NCBI RefSeq assembly: GCF_014640315.1
Contig: NZ_BMGS01000012.1
Coordinates: 1 to 64,000 of the forward strand
DNA from: Hymenobacter glacieicola
Lineage (GTDB): Bacteria > Bacteroidota > Bacteroidia > Cytophagales > Hymenobacteraceae
Direction: 5' to 3'
Length of the DNA stretch: 64,000 nt
In this document: positions 25,367 through 33,862 of the stretch, one piece after another
Numbering within the stretch: the first letter of the stretch is position 1
Layout of the letters: each line of letters starts with the position of its first letter
Notes under the pieces: model-generated
Told to the model about the DNA's origin: nothing
Database searches by the model: none
The model's input: the letters and a program-made list of their open reading frames with translations, nothing else
Translations under genes and position numbers: made by a program

Positions 25367-26290
25367 ATGTCTGCTTTCTATAGTTCTGCTTTCCGCGCCC
25401 TGCTGGGGTCGTCATCGGCCCCGGAGCCGGGCAGCTGGCAGCAGCTGGCCCGCTTGGTACGCCTGCCCAACCTCCTGATTATGGGGCTGTGCCTGGTGCT
25501 GGTCCGCGCCTGTTTGCTGCTGCCGGCCGCTCCGTGGCGGCAGGTGCTGGCGCCCTCATTTGGCCTGCTGGTGCTGGCCTCATTGAGCGTAGGGGCCGCC
25601 GGCTACATCATCAATGACTACTACGACGTCAAGATTGACGCTATTAACCGGCCCGGGCGACTGGTAGTAGGCCGGGTAGTAAACCGCCGCCACGCCATGT
25701 TGGCTCATGTGCTGCTCTCGGGCCTGGGAGTGGTAGTAAGCGGGGCCTTGTCGCCTTTGCTGGGCTTGGTAAACCTGGGGTCGGCGCTGCTGCTCTGGGG
25801 CTATTCAGTGCGGTTTAAACGGGTAGCCCTGGTCGGTAATATCAGCATTGCCACCCTCACGGCCGCGCTGGTTCTGCTACCCGAATTACAAATCCAGACG
25901 GGCACCAGCGCCGTGTGGGGCTACGCGCTGGCGGCTTTTTTGCTCACGGCCGTCCGCGAAATTGTGAAGGACGTGGAGGATATGCGCGGCGACGCCCAGC
26001 ACGACTGCCGTACCCTACCCATCGTGTGGGGAGTGGCGCGCACGAAATGGGTGGCGGGCTTTTTCCTGGGCTGTCTGGGCTTACTTCTGCTAGGTGCTAG
26101 CTACAACGCCGTGGTTACCAATCGGTTTCTGCTGGCCGCGTGGTTGCTGGGGTTGGTGTTGGCACCGCTGGTAGGGCTAGGGTACAAGCTGCGGCGGGCC
26201 GACCGCAAGCGGGATTTTACCCACCTCAGCGCCTGGTGTAAGTGGATTATGCTGGCCGGGGTGCTGTCGATGACAGTGGTAGCTAGTTAA
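25367..26290 (+). CDS. UbiA-family prenyltransferase
   Basis: 307 residues from ATG 25367 (MSAFYSSAFRALLG); ATG 25334 is possible but lies close behind a promoter-like CATCTTTG at 25323-25330. About eight spans. The two Asp-rich prenyl-diphosphate motifs are NDYYDVKIDAINRPGR (first) and KDVEDMRGDAQHDCRTLP (second). Bacteroidota homologues are often annotated as geranylgeranylglycerol-phosphate geranylgeranyltransferase, though an archaeal-type lipid product is not established. Other UbiA roles (quinone, haem) are possible. It follows kdsC and cspA on the same strand. Confidence 0.83.
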   Translation: MSAFYSSAFRALLGSSSAPEPGSWQQLARLVRLPNLLIMGLCLVLVRACLLLPAAPWRQVLAPSFGLLVLASLSVGAAGYIINDYYDVKIDAINRPGRLVVGRVVNRRHAMLAHVLLSGLGVVVSGALSPLLGLVNLGSALLLWGYSVRFKRVALVGNISIATLTAALVLLPELQIQTGTSAVWGYALAAFLLTAVREIVKDVEDMRGDAQHDCRTLPIVWGVARTKWVAGFFLGCLGLLLLGASYNAVVTNRFLLAAWLLGLVLAPLVGLGYKLRRADRKRDFTHLSAWCKWIMLAGVLSMTVVAS

Positions 26291-26472
26291 AGGCCGGAGC
26301 GTAAAGCTGCGCGGGTTCAGAAAACCTGCCCGGAGCCGAGACAACCGCAGGGGCTACTGTTCCGTTAGCTTTCTTACCGATAATGGCTGGCCGCCTAACC
26401 AGCCAATGCCGCTGACTAACAGCCGGTATATGTTGGTTGCCGAACCTTATTCCTGACTCCAGCCATCCACGT

Positions 26473-27732
26473 ATGCGCTTTCTCTACCCGCTGCTAGCTC
26501 TCAGCACGCTGGCCGCCTCCACTGCCCAGGCGCAGTCCGTTTCCGCTACCCACGATTCGGCCGCGGCCCTGGTTGCCTTAGCCCCTGCTGCCCCCGCCCC
26601 GAATGAAGTTGCTGCCGGTGCGCCCGTGGGCCTGAACCGCGCCCTGGCACCCACAGCGCCTATTAAGCTTACCCCCGACGACCCCGATAAGCCCAGCTTT
26701 ATTCCGGTGCCCATTGCCTTCTACCAGCAGGAAACCGGCTTCGCCGGTGGGGCTGCCATTTTGCCGGTGTGGCGTTTCGGTGATGATACCACAGTACGCA
26801 AATCCAACGCCCGCCTGATTGCCTGGATTTCCCAGAAAAAGCAGACTACCGTTCAGCTGACGCACACCATCTTCACCAAGGAGGAAAAATTCTTCTTCTC
26901 GGGCGAGTTGAGCTATTATGATCTGGCATTCAACTACTACGGCATCGGCAACGATACCCGCAAAAGCGACGAGTCGCATATTCAGTATCCGTTGTGGGTG
27001 TTCGACGAGAAAGCCCTGATTAAGGTAGTGCCAAACCTGTTTGTGGGCGTGCGCTACCGGTTCACCAACTTGGGTGAAGTAAAGCTCAAAGACAACGAAG
27101 GGAATACAGCTCCCTACTACGCCCTCAGCAGCAAGGAGCGGAACGGCTATACCACCTCCGGAGTCGGGCCAGCCCTGCTCTACGATGGGCGCGACAATGT
27201 GCTGGCTACTTACCGTGGCAGCTTCGTAGATGCGCACATGCTGTTTAATGGCGGTGGCCTGGGTAGCGACTACAAGTTTACCCGTTACATGGTGGATGCC
27301 CGGCATTTTGTGCCGCTTTTTGGCTCCAACAACAGCATTCTGGCCGCACAGTTTCTGGGCCAGTACCACACGGGCAGCGTGCCCTTCCGCGAGCTAGGCG
27401 GCATGGGGGCTACCCTCGGCGGCTCCCTATATAACAACGCCTACCTGATGCGCGGGATTTACGAAGCCCGCTTCCGCGACCGGCAGTTCTCCACGTTCCA
27501 GGCTGAACTTCGGCAGAAGCTGTTCTGGCGCTTTGATGGGGCCCTGTTCGGGGCCGTGGGCCAGGTGGCACCCCGCCTCGGCGACTACACCTTCGATGAT
27601 ATGAAATACGCCGGCGGCGGGGGCATCCGGTTCCGCTTCAACCGCCGCGACCGGCTCAACATCCGCCTGGACTATGGCGTGGGCTCGGGCGGTAACTCCG
27701 GTATCATCTTCGCTGTCGGCGAGGCTTTCTAG
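26473..27732 (+). CDS. BamA/TamA-like outer-membrane barrel protein
   Basis: 419 residues from ATG 26473 (MRFLYPLLALSTLAAS, cleavage near AQAQ). A low-complexity Ala/Pro segment (about 25-70) precedes the barrel. The barrel part begins at IPVPIAFYQQETGFAGG and carries the surface-antigen (D15) pattern: GVGPALLYDGRDNVLATYRGSF, ELGGMGATLGGS, YNNAYLMRGIYEARFRDR and YAGGGGIRFRFNRRDRLNIRLDYGVG, ending in terminal Phe (FAVGEAF). There are no POTRA domains, so it resembles the stand-alone Omp85-like proteins rather than BamA itself. Cargo is unknown. A 27-bp perfect inverted repeat follows. Confidence 0.82.
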   Translation: MRFLYPLLALSTLAASTAQAQSVSATHDSAAALVALAPAAPAPNEVAAGAPVGLNRALAPTAPIKLTPDDPDKPSFIPVPIAFYQQETGFAGGAAILPVWRFGDDTTVRKSNARLIAWISQKKQTTVQLTHTIFTKEEKFFFSGELSYYDLAFNYYGIGNDTRKSDESHIQYPLWVFDEKALIKVVPNLFVGVRYRFTNLGEVKLKDNEGNTAPYYALSSKERNGYTTSGVGPALLYDGRDNVLATYRGSFVDAHMLFNGGGLGSDYKFTRYMVDARHFVPLFGSNNSILAAQFLGQYHTGSVPFRELGGMGATLGGSLYNNAYLMRGIYEARFRDRQFSTFQAELRQKLFWRFDGALFGAVGQVAPRLGDYTFDDMKYAGGGGIRFRFNRRDRLNIRLDYGVGSGGNSGIIFAVGEAF

Positions 27733-27743
27733 CTCTTTTACCC

Positions 27744-27823
27744 GCGCCTCCGGCCGGGACCAGCTCGCAAGTGCAGTCAGGATAGGATTTCCTGCGTTGC
27801 GAGCTGGTCCCGGCCGGAGGCGC
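27744..27823 (+). repeat. 27-bp perfect inverted repeat, likely terminator
   Basis: 27744-27770 is exactly complementary to 27797-27823, with a 26-nt loop that holds a further CAGGA/TCCTG pair (27778-27782 with 27790-27794). It begins 12 nt after the stop of the barrel gene and ends 11 nt before the glycosyltransferase start. The stem is unusually long for a terminator and has only a short pyrimidine stretch after it. Confidence 0.75.
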
Positions 27824-27834
27824 CTTCTTTACCC

Positions 27835-29091
27835 ATGGCATCACGTTCATTTAAAACCGCGGTTCGTGTAGTTACTACCAGCAAAAAATCGGGGCGAGCT
27901 GACCGCATCACCAATTTTCAGGAAGCGGCTCATCACGCCATGTGGCGCGCTTTACCTCTGCCCGCCCGGGGCGTACAGGCCAGCGTTATCATTCCAGCCA
28001 AAGACGAGGCCGTGAACCTGCCGGCTACCTTAGCAGCCCTGGCCGCCCAAACGGATCTGCACGGACAGGCGCTGCTGCCGCATAGCTTTGAGGTGCTGGT
28101 GCTCGCCAATAATTGCCTCGACCACACGGCGCATGTCGTGCGCGAGTTTGCCGCGCGGCACCCGCGCCTGCGCCTGCACATAGCGGAAGTAACCCTGCCC
28201 AAAGAACAGGCCCACGTGGGGCAGGCCCGGCGCCTGCTCATGGATGAAGCCTGCCGGCGCCTGGAGCAAGGCGGCCATCCGCGGGCCTTTATTGCCAGCA
28301 CCGACGCCGATACGCGCGTGTCGCCCACTTGGCTGATTTCCATTGCGGCGGAGCTGGCCACCGGGGTTGATGCCGTGGGAGGGCGCATTCTGATGGATAA
28401 CGCCGACCCTACTTGCCCGGTGCGCCGGTGTCAGCTGCGCGACGCGGCCTACTACCTGCTGCGGGCTCGCCTGGAAGACCACCTGGACCCCGCGCCCTAC
28501 GACCCCTGGCCACGCCATCACCAGCACTTCGGAGCCAACCTGGCCCTGACGACGCGGGCTTACCGCCATGTGGGTGGGCTGCCGGTGGTGCCCTACCTGG
28601 AGGATGAGGCCCTGGTACAACGTCTGGTTCACCACGATTTGCACCTGCGCCACAGCCCCGCCGTGAAGGTTTATACCTCTGGGCGGCAGCAAGGGCGAGT
28701 GGCCGTGGGGCTCTCGTGGCAGTTACGGCAATGGGCCGAGTTGCAGCAAGCCCAGCGCGAGCCACTAGTCGATAATCCCCAGCGGCTGCAAGCCGAGTGG
28801 CAGCTGCGGGCCCAACTGCGCCGGTTATGGAAGCAGCACAGCGCGGGTACCTTGCGGGCGTTGCCAGCCTATCCGACGGCAACTGGCTTGAGCCGAGCCG
28901 CCCTACGTCGCGAAATAACCCGGGCCGGCAGCTTTGGTCAGTTGTGGGAAAAAATACGAGGTCGGTTTCTGGTTCAATGCTGTGGCTGCTGGCCCGCCGT
29001 TCCGTTGTCAGTAGCCATCCGGATGCTGCGGGAACAGGTTGCGGCTCTGGAAAGCAGCCCGCCGGTAGCTGCGGGTCACCTGTGCATTTAA
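27835..29091 (+). CDS. Glycosyltransferase family 2
   Basis: 418 residues, GT-A fold. The nucleotide-binding start is ASVIIPAKDEAVNLPATLAAL (about residues 48-68, after a 45-residue leader). The metal-binding acidic motif is STDADTRVSP, and the acceptor-side motif is HFGANLALTTRAYRHVGG followed by LEDEALVQRL. No transmembrane segment is obvious, so it is probably cytoplasmic or peripheral. It faces a NodS-like methyltransferase, a PIG-L deacetylase and an acyl-CoA dehydrogenase, and its stop codon interlocks with the methyltransferase stop (a 4-nt tail-to-tail overlap at 29088-29091). Sugar donor and acceptor cannot be read. The start could be further in, near the M at residue 36. Confidence 0.85.
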   Translation: MASRSFKTAVRVVTTSKKSGRADRITNFQEAAHHAMWRALPLPARGVQASVIIPAKDEAVNLPATLAALAAQTDLHGQALLPHSFEVLVLANNCLDHTAHVVREFAARHPRLRLHIAEVTLPKEQAHVGQARRLLMDEACRRLEQGGHPRAFIASTDADTRVSPTWLISIAAELATGVDAVGGRILMDNADPTCPVRRCQLRDAAYYLLRARLEDHLDPAPYDPWPRHHQHFGANLALTTRAYRHVGGLPVVPYLEDEALVQRLVHHDLHLRHSPAVKVYTSGRQQGRVAVGLSWQLRQWAELQQAQREPLVDNPQRLQAEWQLRAQLRRLWKQHSAGTLRALPAYPTATGLSRAALRREITRAGSFGQLWEKIRGRFLVQCCGCWPAVPLSVAIRMLREQVAALESSPPVAAGHLCI

Positions 29092-29702
29092 AGGCTGCCC
29101 GTGGCCTCCAGCAGGTCCAGGCGGTACTGCTCGTACCGTTGGCCGGCTACGTGGCGCAAAGGCCCGTTCGGCTGGGCTTTCGCGAGGAAAAACTCGTGCA
29201 CGGCGTCACCCGTGAGGGGGTAGTCGTGTACGGGCGGGGTCCAGTGAACTAGCAGTAGGTGCCCGCCGGCGGCAAGGGAGCCCAGCAGCTGTCCGGCCGC
29301 CCGCTCCAGGTCCGCCGGGCTCCAGTAGTATCCTACCTCCGAAAGCACAACTAGGTCGAAAGCTGAACCGGTAGGAAATTCCTCGGGCACCCGCAGGCAC
29401 CGGAACTCTACCTGGGGCAGGTGGGCGCAGCGCTGCCGGGCCCGGACCAGCGGTGCTTCGGCCACGTCGACCGCCAACAAATGGCCACAGCGGGCCGCTA
29501 ATTGCTCGGTTAGCACCCCCAGGGAGCAGCCTATTTCGAAGGCCCGCTGGTAGTGCGCGCGCGGCAAGGCAGCTAGGGTAGTGGCGTATTTTTCCCGCTC
29601 GTAAGGGCTGGTTTCAAAATGCCACGGATCAGTATTGGCGCGGTACACTTCGGCAAAGTAAGCGGGCGGCAGGGTGTGGGGTTGGTTCGGGTTAGGAATC
29701 AT
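29088..29702 (-). CDS. NodS-like class I SAM methyltransferase
   Basis: 204 residues from ATG 29702 (MIPNPNQPHTLPPAYFAEVYRAN); a longer frame to 29921 lies inside the upstream gene and is rejected. Rossmann motif I is AFEIGCSLGVLTEQLA, with the acidic residue in LLAVDVAEAPL; FDLVVLSEVGYYW and GGHLLLVHW are the later strands. The N-terminal DPWHFETSPYEREKY and overall size resemble NodS, which N-methylates deacetylated chito-oligosaccharides in rhizobia. The start overlaps the 3' end of the PIG-L deacetylase gene by 11 nt, so the two are translationally coupled. An N-methylation of an amine produced by the deacetylase is a reasonable inference, not proven. Confidence 0.8.
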   Translation of the reverse strand: MIPNPNQPHTLPPAYFAEVYRANTDPWHFETSPYEREKYATTLAALPRAHYQRAFEIGCSLGVLTEQLAARCGHLLAVDVAEAPLVRARQRCAHLPQVEFRCLRVPEEFPTGSAFDLVVLSEVGYYWSPADLERAAGQLLGSLAAGGHLLLVHWTPPVHDYPLTGDAVHEFFLAKAQPNGPLRHVAGQRYEQYRLDLLEATGSL

Positions 29703-30498
29703 GGGTAGGGTACGGTAACAGCCCGGAGTGAAGAGCGTCCTGAGGGTGCGGTGCTTCCAGATACACTTCCGTCGGGGCCGTGAAATGAGCCAGCATGGAA
29801 GGCGCCAGCGTAAAGCCCGTGGGGTCATCATGGATAGGGGAGCCGGGCAGTTGGGAGCGGTGGGCGGCAATAGCGCGCTGCTTCTGCTCGAGTACGGAAC
29901 GAATATCGAGTTGCCAACCAACTACCTCCTGGGGTTGCGGCCACTCGGCGGGCGTTGCTCGTTCCCAGGCCCACACCACGTACTCCAGCCGCCGCGGAGC
30001 ACCGGGCAAGCCGACCAGCGCGGCGGCTACCAATTGGCTGGTGGCCCGATGGTCGGGGTGAGGGTCGCGGCGCCAGGGCACGAGCAGGGTAGCCGGCTGG
30101 TGCTGGCTCAGAAACTGCTGCAACTGTTGCACGGCCGCGAAGCCGGCGGGCGAATCGGGTAGCGGTACCTGGCTGTCGGGCAACTGCAAGGTGAGCAAGG
30201 CAGCGGGCTCAACTCCCAATATATGCAAGGCATCACGCAGCTCCTGTTCGCGCAGGGCCTGCCGGGCCGCGGGCGGAAATGCCCGGGAGTTCGGGTGCGA
30301 CATGGTGCCGTCGCTGACCAGCACGCACCACACGGGCTGCCCCGCCTGCCGCAGCAGAGCCAGTAGCCCGCCGCAGCCCAAGGATTCGTCGTCGGGGTGG
30401 GGGGCTACTACCACCGTAGGCCCCAGCGTAGCAGCAGTAGCCGCCGGCCGGATGGGGTAACCAAGAAACGGGGAAGTTGAAGCAGACTGAGCAGTCAA
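29692..30498 (-). CDS. PIG-L family N-deacetylase
   Basis: 268 residues. The zinc motif is VVAPHPDDESLGCGG (about residues 30-44), with the second ligand segment RRDPHPDHRATS. Members deacetylate GlcNAc-containing substrates, such as GlcNAc-PI in GPI synthesis, GlcNAc-inositol in mycothiol and GlcNAc-malate in bacillithiol. No signal peptide, so cytoplasmic. Upstream is the acyl-CoA dehydrogenase (94-nt gap) and downstream the overlapping NodS-like methyltransferase. The acceptor here is unknown. Confidence 0.87.
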   Translation of the reverse strand: MTAQSASTSPFLGYPIRPAATAATLGPTVVVAPHPDDESLGCGGLLALLRQAGQPVWCVLVSDGTMSHPNSRAFPPAARQALREQELRDALHILGVEPAALLTLQLPDSQVPLPDSPAGFAAVQQLQQFLSQHQPATLLVPWRRDPHPDHRATSQLVAAALVGLPGAPRRLEYVVWAWERATPAEWPQPQEVVGWQLDIRSVLEQKQRAIAAHRSQLPGSPIHDDPTGFTLAPSMLAHFTAPTEVYLEAPHPQDALHSGLLPYPTHDS

Positions 30499-30592
30499 AA
30501 GGAGAATAGAATAAGGCGTACTCGAATACAGAAAACCAAGAGCTGGAACGACACGCTACGGCTAAAACACGCGGCCACCACCAGCTTACCCG

Positions 30593-31774
30593 CTATGCCC
30601 AGAGTTGATAGGCGGGAATATCGTGGGCCAGGGCGTAGCGGCCTGCGTCGGCCAGAACGGCATCGGAGGCGGGCTGGCGCAGGTAGTGGGTAAGGTCGCG
30701 GTGGAGGCGTTCGAACGGCTCGGGCCGGAGCAGGCCGCGGGCTCCTACGCAGCGCTCGGCCAAGGTGAGCAAGCGCAGGCAAAGGTCTTCTACCACGGAG
30801 CGCATGAGATTGGCGTGGGCCACGGTGGCTTCGGTATGGCTGGGCAGGGTAGAGCTGGTGGCGGCTCCTGGGCGCTTCACAAACTCGGCGGCGGCCCGTA
30901 GCCAATGCTGGCCCGTGGCAATCAGCATGCTCATTTCGCCGAGGCGCTGGCGCTGGTAGGGGTCGTCGGTTCGGCCCATTGCGCGCAGAAACCGGGTAGT
31001 CTCGTCGAAAATAGCTTCCGCTCCGCCTACCTGCACCGCCGCAAACCGGATGGCCCCACCACTAAACCACGGCTGCTGGTAATAATCGCCGGGCTTGCCC
31101 AGCAGGTCGGCGGCATCCAGTTCCAGCCCGCTCAGGTTTACCTGGAAGCTAGCGGAGGCGCGCATGCCCAGGGGCCGCCAGAAGTTGGTATTGTATTCGG
31201 GCTGCTGCAAATCAAGCGGCAGAATCAGCATTTGCCAGCCCCCGTCGGGCAGGGCAGCCGTGAGCAAGGGGCGGGTGACGTGTCCGGCCCCCGAGCCAAA
31301 TGTTTTGCTGCCCTGCAAGCGGAACCGGCCATTGGGCAGGGGCTCTAGCCGGGCTCCATTCTCGGCCTCCGTATTCCACACGCCAAACAAATGGCCAGCC
31401 AGCACGTCGGCCGCCCAATGGCGGATCTGGTCGGGGCGCCCAAAACGCTGAAAAAGCTGCAGGGCATTCACGTGCCCTTCGTAGAGGCGACCCACGGCCA
31501 GGTTGCCCCGCCCAATATGGCGCAGGGTGCTCAGCAGCGCATACACTTGTTTCTTTTCACCTAGGCCGCTGCCGCCCAGGGTAGTAGCAAGCGGGGCCGC
31601 CAGCAGGCCGGCTTCGCGTAGCCACTCAAACTCCTCCGTCGGAAACCCGCCCTCGTAGTCAGAGGAAGGAGCCTGCTGAAAAAGACGTGGGGCAAGCGCC
31701 AGGGCAGCTGCTTCCGCCGCCACCGGAAGTTGCTGCCGTGATGAGGGCGAAATAGCCAAAGTTGAGCTAGACAT
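30593..31774 (-). CDS. Acyl-CoA dehydrogenase family flavoprotein
   Basis: 393 residues. The N-terminal helical domain (FPTEEFEWLREAGLLAAPLATTLGGSG), middle beta domain (GVWNTEAENGARLEPLPNGRFRLQGSKTFGSGAGH) and C-terminal helical domain fit the acyl-CoA dehydrogenase fold with FAD. The canonical catalytic Glu is not obvious, so it may act as a desaturase or oxidase on a carrier-bound or unusual substrate, or even as a flavin monooxygenase-like relative. It is first in the minus-strand set dehydrogenase, deacetylase, methyltransferase. A 455-bp gap separates it from the divergent purH. Confidence 0.82.
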   Translation of the reverse strand: MSSSTLAISPSSRQQLPVAAEAAALALAPRLFQQAPSSDYEGGFPTEEFEWLREAGLLAAPLATTLGGSGLGEKKQVYALLSTLRHIGRGNLAVGRLYEGHVNALQLFQRFGRPDQIRHWAADVLAGHLFGVWNTEAENGARLEPLPNGRFRLQGSKTFGSGAGHVTRPLLTAALPDGGWQMLILPLDLQQPEYNTNFWRPLGMRASASFQVNLSGLELDAADLLGKPGDYYQQPWFSGGAIRFAAVQVGGAEAIFDETTRFLRAMGRTDDPYQRQRLGEMSMLIATGQHWLRAAAEFVKRPGAATSSTLPSHTEATVAHANLMRSVVEDLCLRLLTLAERCVGARGLLRPEPFERLHRDLTHYLRQPASDAVLADAGRYALAHDIPAYQLWA

Positions 31775-32185
31775 AAGACGGTGCTAACAGATACGGTTGA
31801 GTTACCTCTACTTTAATTGTCGAGCTAGCGTTTTGTTATGGATAGGAAAAAAAGAGTCAGCCGGGCCAGGCTAACACGGCTGAAAAGCCCAGCAAACAGG
31901 CCCCGTTGCGGCACCGGGAAAGCGGCACCTACCCAGCAGCAAGTGCCAGACTGGAGCCGGCTTTCTGGATGCGCCGCAAAACGGCAGCTGCTTTCAGTGC
32001 CATCTGGCAGTGGTAAGGGGGCTTGCCGGCGGCTGAAAGCGGACGAAGTGTTGGGGCTGTTTTCGCTTCGCCTACTGAAGCGTAGTTCCTGCTCATGCTC
32101 TCCGTATTGCTCTTTTCCTCGAATGAGAATCCGGGAGCTGGCTGGCCCGTAACAATTCCGTAACCTCCCTCTGCAAGGGCGTGCC
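31775..32185. other. Long divergent intergenic region
   Basis: About 410 bp between the acyl-CoA dehydrogenase gene (minus) and the purH promoter. A short plus-strand frame (31838-32152) is Arg/Ser/Cys-rich, has no recognisable features and is probably not a gene. No riboswitch could be recognised; the conserved pfl/ZTP elements expected ahead of purine genes are not seen. Confidence 0.5.
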
Positions 32186-32193
32186 TACCTTCG
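32186..32193 (+). promoter_or_regulatory. Putative -7 box of purH
   Basis: TACCTTCG, followed by CG, 36 nt before ATG 32230. The same CTACCTTCGC core precedes the ferredoxin gene and aspS. No clear -33 element. Confidence 0.45.
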
Positions 32194-32229
32194 CGGCGCG
32201 TTTCACCACTTCACCAACTCTCGCTCGTC

Positions 32230-33765
32230 ATGTCGCAGCCTATTCGTTCCGCCCTCGTTTCCGTCTATTACAAAGACCGCCTGGAGCCCTTGGTAGCGCT
32301 GCTGAAAGAGCACGGCGTGACTATGTACTCCACGGGGGGTACCCAGCAGTTTATTGAGGAGCAGGGCGCGCCGGTTACGGCCGTGGAGAGCCTGACGGGC
32401 TTCCCGGCCGTGTTTGGGGGGCGCGTAAAAACCCTGCACCCGAAAGTGTTCGGGGGAATTCTGCACCGCCGCCACGAGGCCAGCGACTTGCAGGAGGCCG
32501 AGCAGCACCAGATTCCGCCCATTGACCTGGTAATTGTGGACCTCTATCCTTTTGAGGAAACCGTGGCCAGTGGGGCCGCCGAGCAGGACGTTATTGAGAA
32601 GATTGACATCGGCGGAATCTCGCTGCTGCGGGCCGCGGCCAAAAACTTCCGCGACGTGCTGGTGGTCAGCAGCCGCGACCAGTACGCGGCCGTAACGGAG
32701 CTGCTGCAAGCCAAGGGCTGCGCCACCGACCTGGAAGACCGTCGCCACTACGCCGCCGCCGCCTTCGAGGCTACCTCCCACTACGACACCCAGATTTTCA
32801 GCTACATGGCGCAGGGCACGGCGCTGAGCGGCGCTAGTCTCAAGCTTAGCGAAAAGCCGGCTACCCCGCTGCGCTACGGCGAGAATCCCCACCAGGCCGG
32901 CACCTTCTACGGCGACTTAACGGCCCTCTTCGACCAGCTCCACGGCAAGCAGCTCAGCTACAACAACCTCGTGGATGTGGACGCGGCCGTGCTGCTCATG
33001 CAGGAATTCGCGGCCGAGGGGCCCGCCGCCTGTGCCATTCTCAAGCACACTAACGCCTGCGGGGTAGCCCAGGCCGAAACCCTGCGCGAAGCCTACCTCA
33101 ATGCCCTGGCTTGCGACCCGGTGTCGGCTTTTGGGGGCGTACTCATCGTGAACAAACCCGTGGACGTGGCTACTGCCGAGGAGCTGAACAAGCTGTTCTT
33201 TGAGGTGCTGATTGCGCCCGAATTTGCGCCCGAAGCGCTACCCATTCTGCAGAGCAAGAAAAACCGTATTCTGCTGCGCCAGAAGCCCGTTGCCTTCCCC
33301 ACCAAGCAAGTAAAAACGCTGCTCAACGGCGTTATTGAGCAGGACTTCGACCAGGTAGTAGAAGGCGCGCAGCAGTTCCGGACCGTTACCGAATCAGCCC
33401 CGACGGCCCAGGAGGTAGCGGCGCTGGAGTTTGCCCTCAAAATCTGCAAGCATACCAAGAGCAACACCATTGTGCTGGCCCGCGCCGGGCAACTGCTCGC
33501 CTCTGGGGTTGGCCAAACCTCGCGGGTGGATGCCCTGCGCCAGGCCATTGACAAGGCCCGCGCTTTCGGCTTCGATCTGCAGGGAGCCGTTATGGCCTCC
33601 GATGCCTTTTTCCCCTTCCCCGACTGCGTGGAAATTGCTGGCGAAGCCGGCATCCGGGCGGTGGTGCAGCCCGGCGGCTCCATTAAAGACCAGGACAGCA
33701 TTGCAGCCGCCAATCAACGGGGCATGGCCATGGTGCTGACGGGCGTGCGGCACTTCAAGCACTAA
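32230..33765 (+). CDS. purH: Bifunctional AICAR transformylase/IMP cyclohydrolase
   Basis: 511 residues, the usual PurH length. The N-terminal MGS-like IMP cyclohydrolase domain has STGGTQQFIEEQG, TGFPAVFGGRVKTLHPKV and DLYPFEE. The C-terminal AICAR transformylase domain has RYGENPHQAG, the catalytic-region KHTNACG (usually KHTNPCG, here with Ala) and the terminal VQPGGSIKDQDSIAAANQRG, GVRHFKH. It catalyses the last two steps of IMP synthesis, AICAR to FAICAR to IMP. Cytoplasmic. Transcribed alone, with its own promoter and an inverted repeat after it. Confidence 0.96.
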   Translation: MSQPIRSALVSVYYKDRLEPLVALLKEHGVTMYSTGGTQQFIEEQGAPVTAVESLTGFPAVFGGRVKTLHPKVFGGILHRRHEASDLQEAEQHQIPPIDLVIVDLYPFEETVASGAAEQDVIEKIDIGGISLLRAAAKNFRDVLVVSSRDQYAAVTELLQAKGCATDLEDRRHYAAAAFEATSHYDTQIFSYMAQGTALSGASLKLSEKPATPLRYGENPHQAGTFYGDLTALFDQLHGKQLSYNNLVDVDAAVLLMQEFAAEGPAACAILKHTNACGVAQAETLREAYLNALACDPVSAFGGVLIVNKPVDVATAEELNKLFFEVLIAPEFAPEALPILQSKKNRILLRQKPVAFPTKQVKTLLNGVIEQDFDQVVEGAQQFRTVTESAPTAQEVAALEFALKICKHTKSNTIVLARAGQLLASGVGQTSRVDALRQAIDKARAFGFDLQGAVMASDAFFPFPDCVEIAGEAGIRAVVQPGGSIKDQDSIAAANQRGMAMVLTGVRHFKH

Positions 33766-33795
33766 GCCGCCGCTACTTTTCTTCCCGGCCTGAAC

Positions 33796-33854
33796 CTCAC
33801 CCGCCGCCGTCAGCTACCTCCTCATTTCCGGGGCAGCGGGCGGCGGCGGGTGAG
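33796..33854. terminator. Inverted repeat between convergent purH and PAS gene
   Basis: CTCACCCGCCGCCG at 33796-33809 pairs exactly with 33841-33854 across a 31-nt loop. It sits between two convergent stop codons, so it may end both transcripts. No U-tract. Confidence 0.5.
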
Positions 33855-33862
33855 TTACGTAC

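Noticed and set aside
31838..32152. 104-codon frame in the gap upstream of purH
   Set aside because: Arg/Ser/Cys-rich, no domain, no good promoter, and codon content unlike neighbouring genes.
31880..32185. Possible ZTP (pfl) or other riboswitch before purH
   Set aside because: The conserved core elements of that riboswitch cannot be found; only scattered GC-rich short stems are present.
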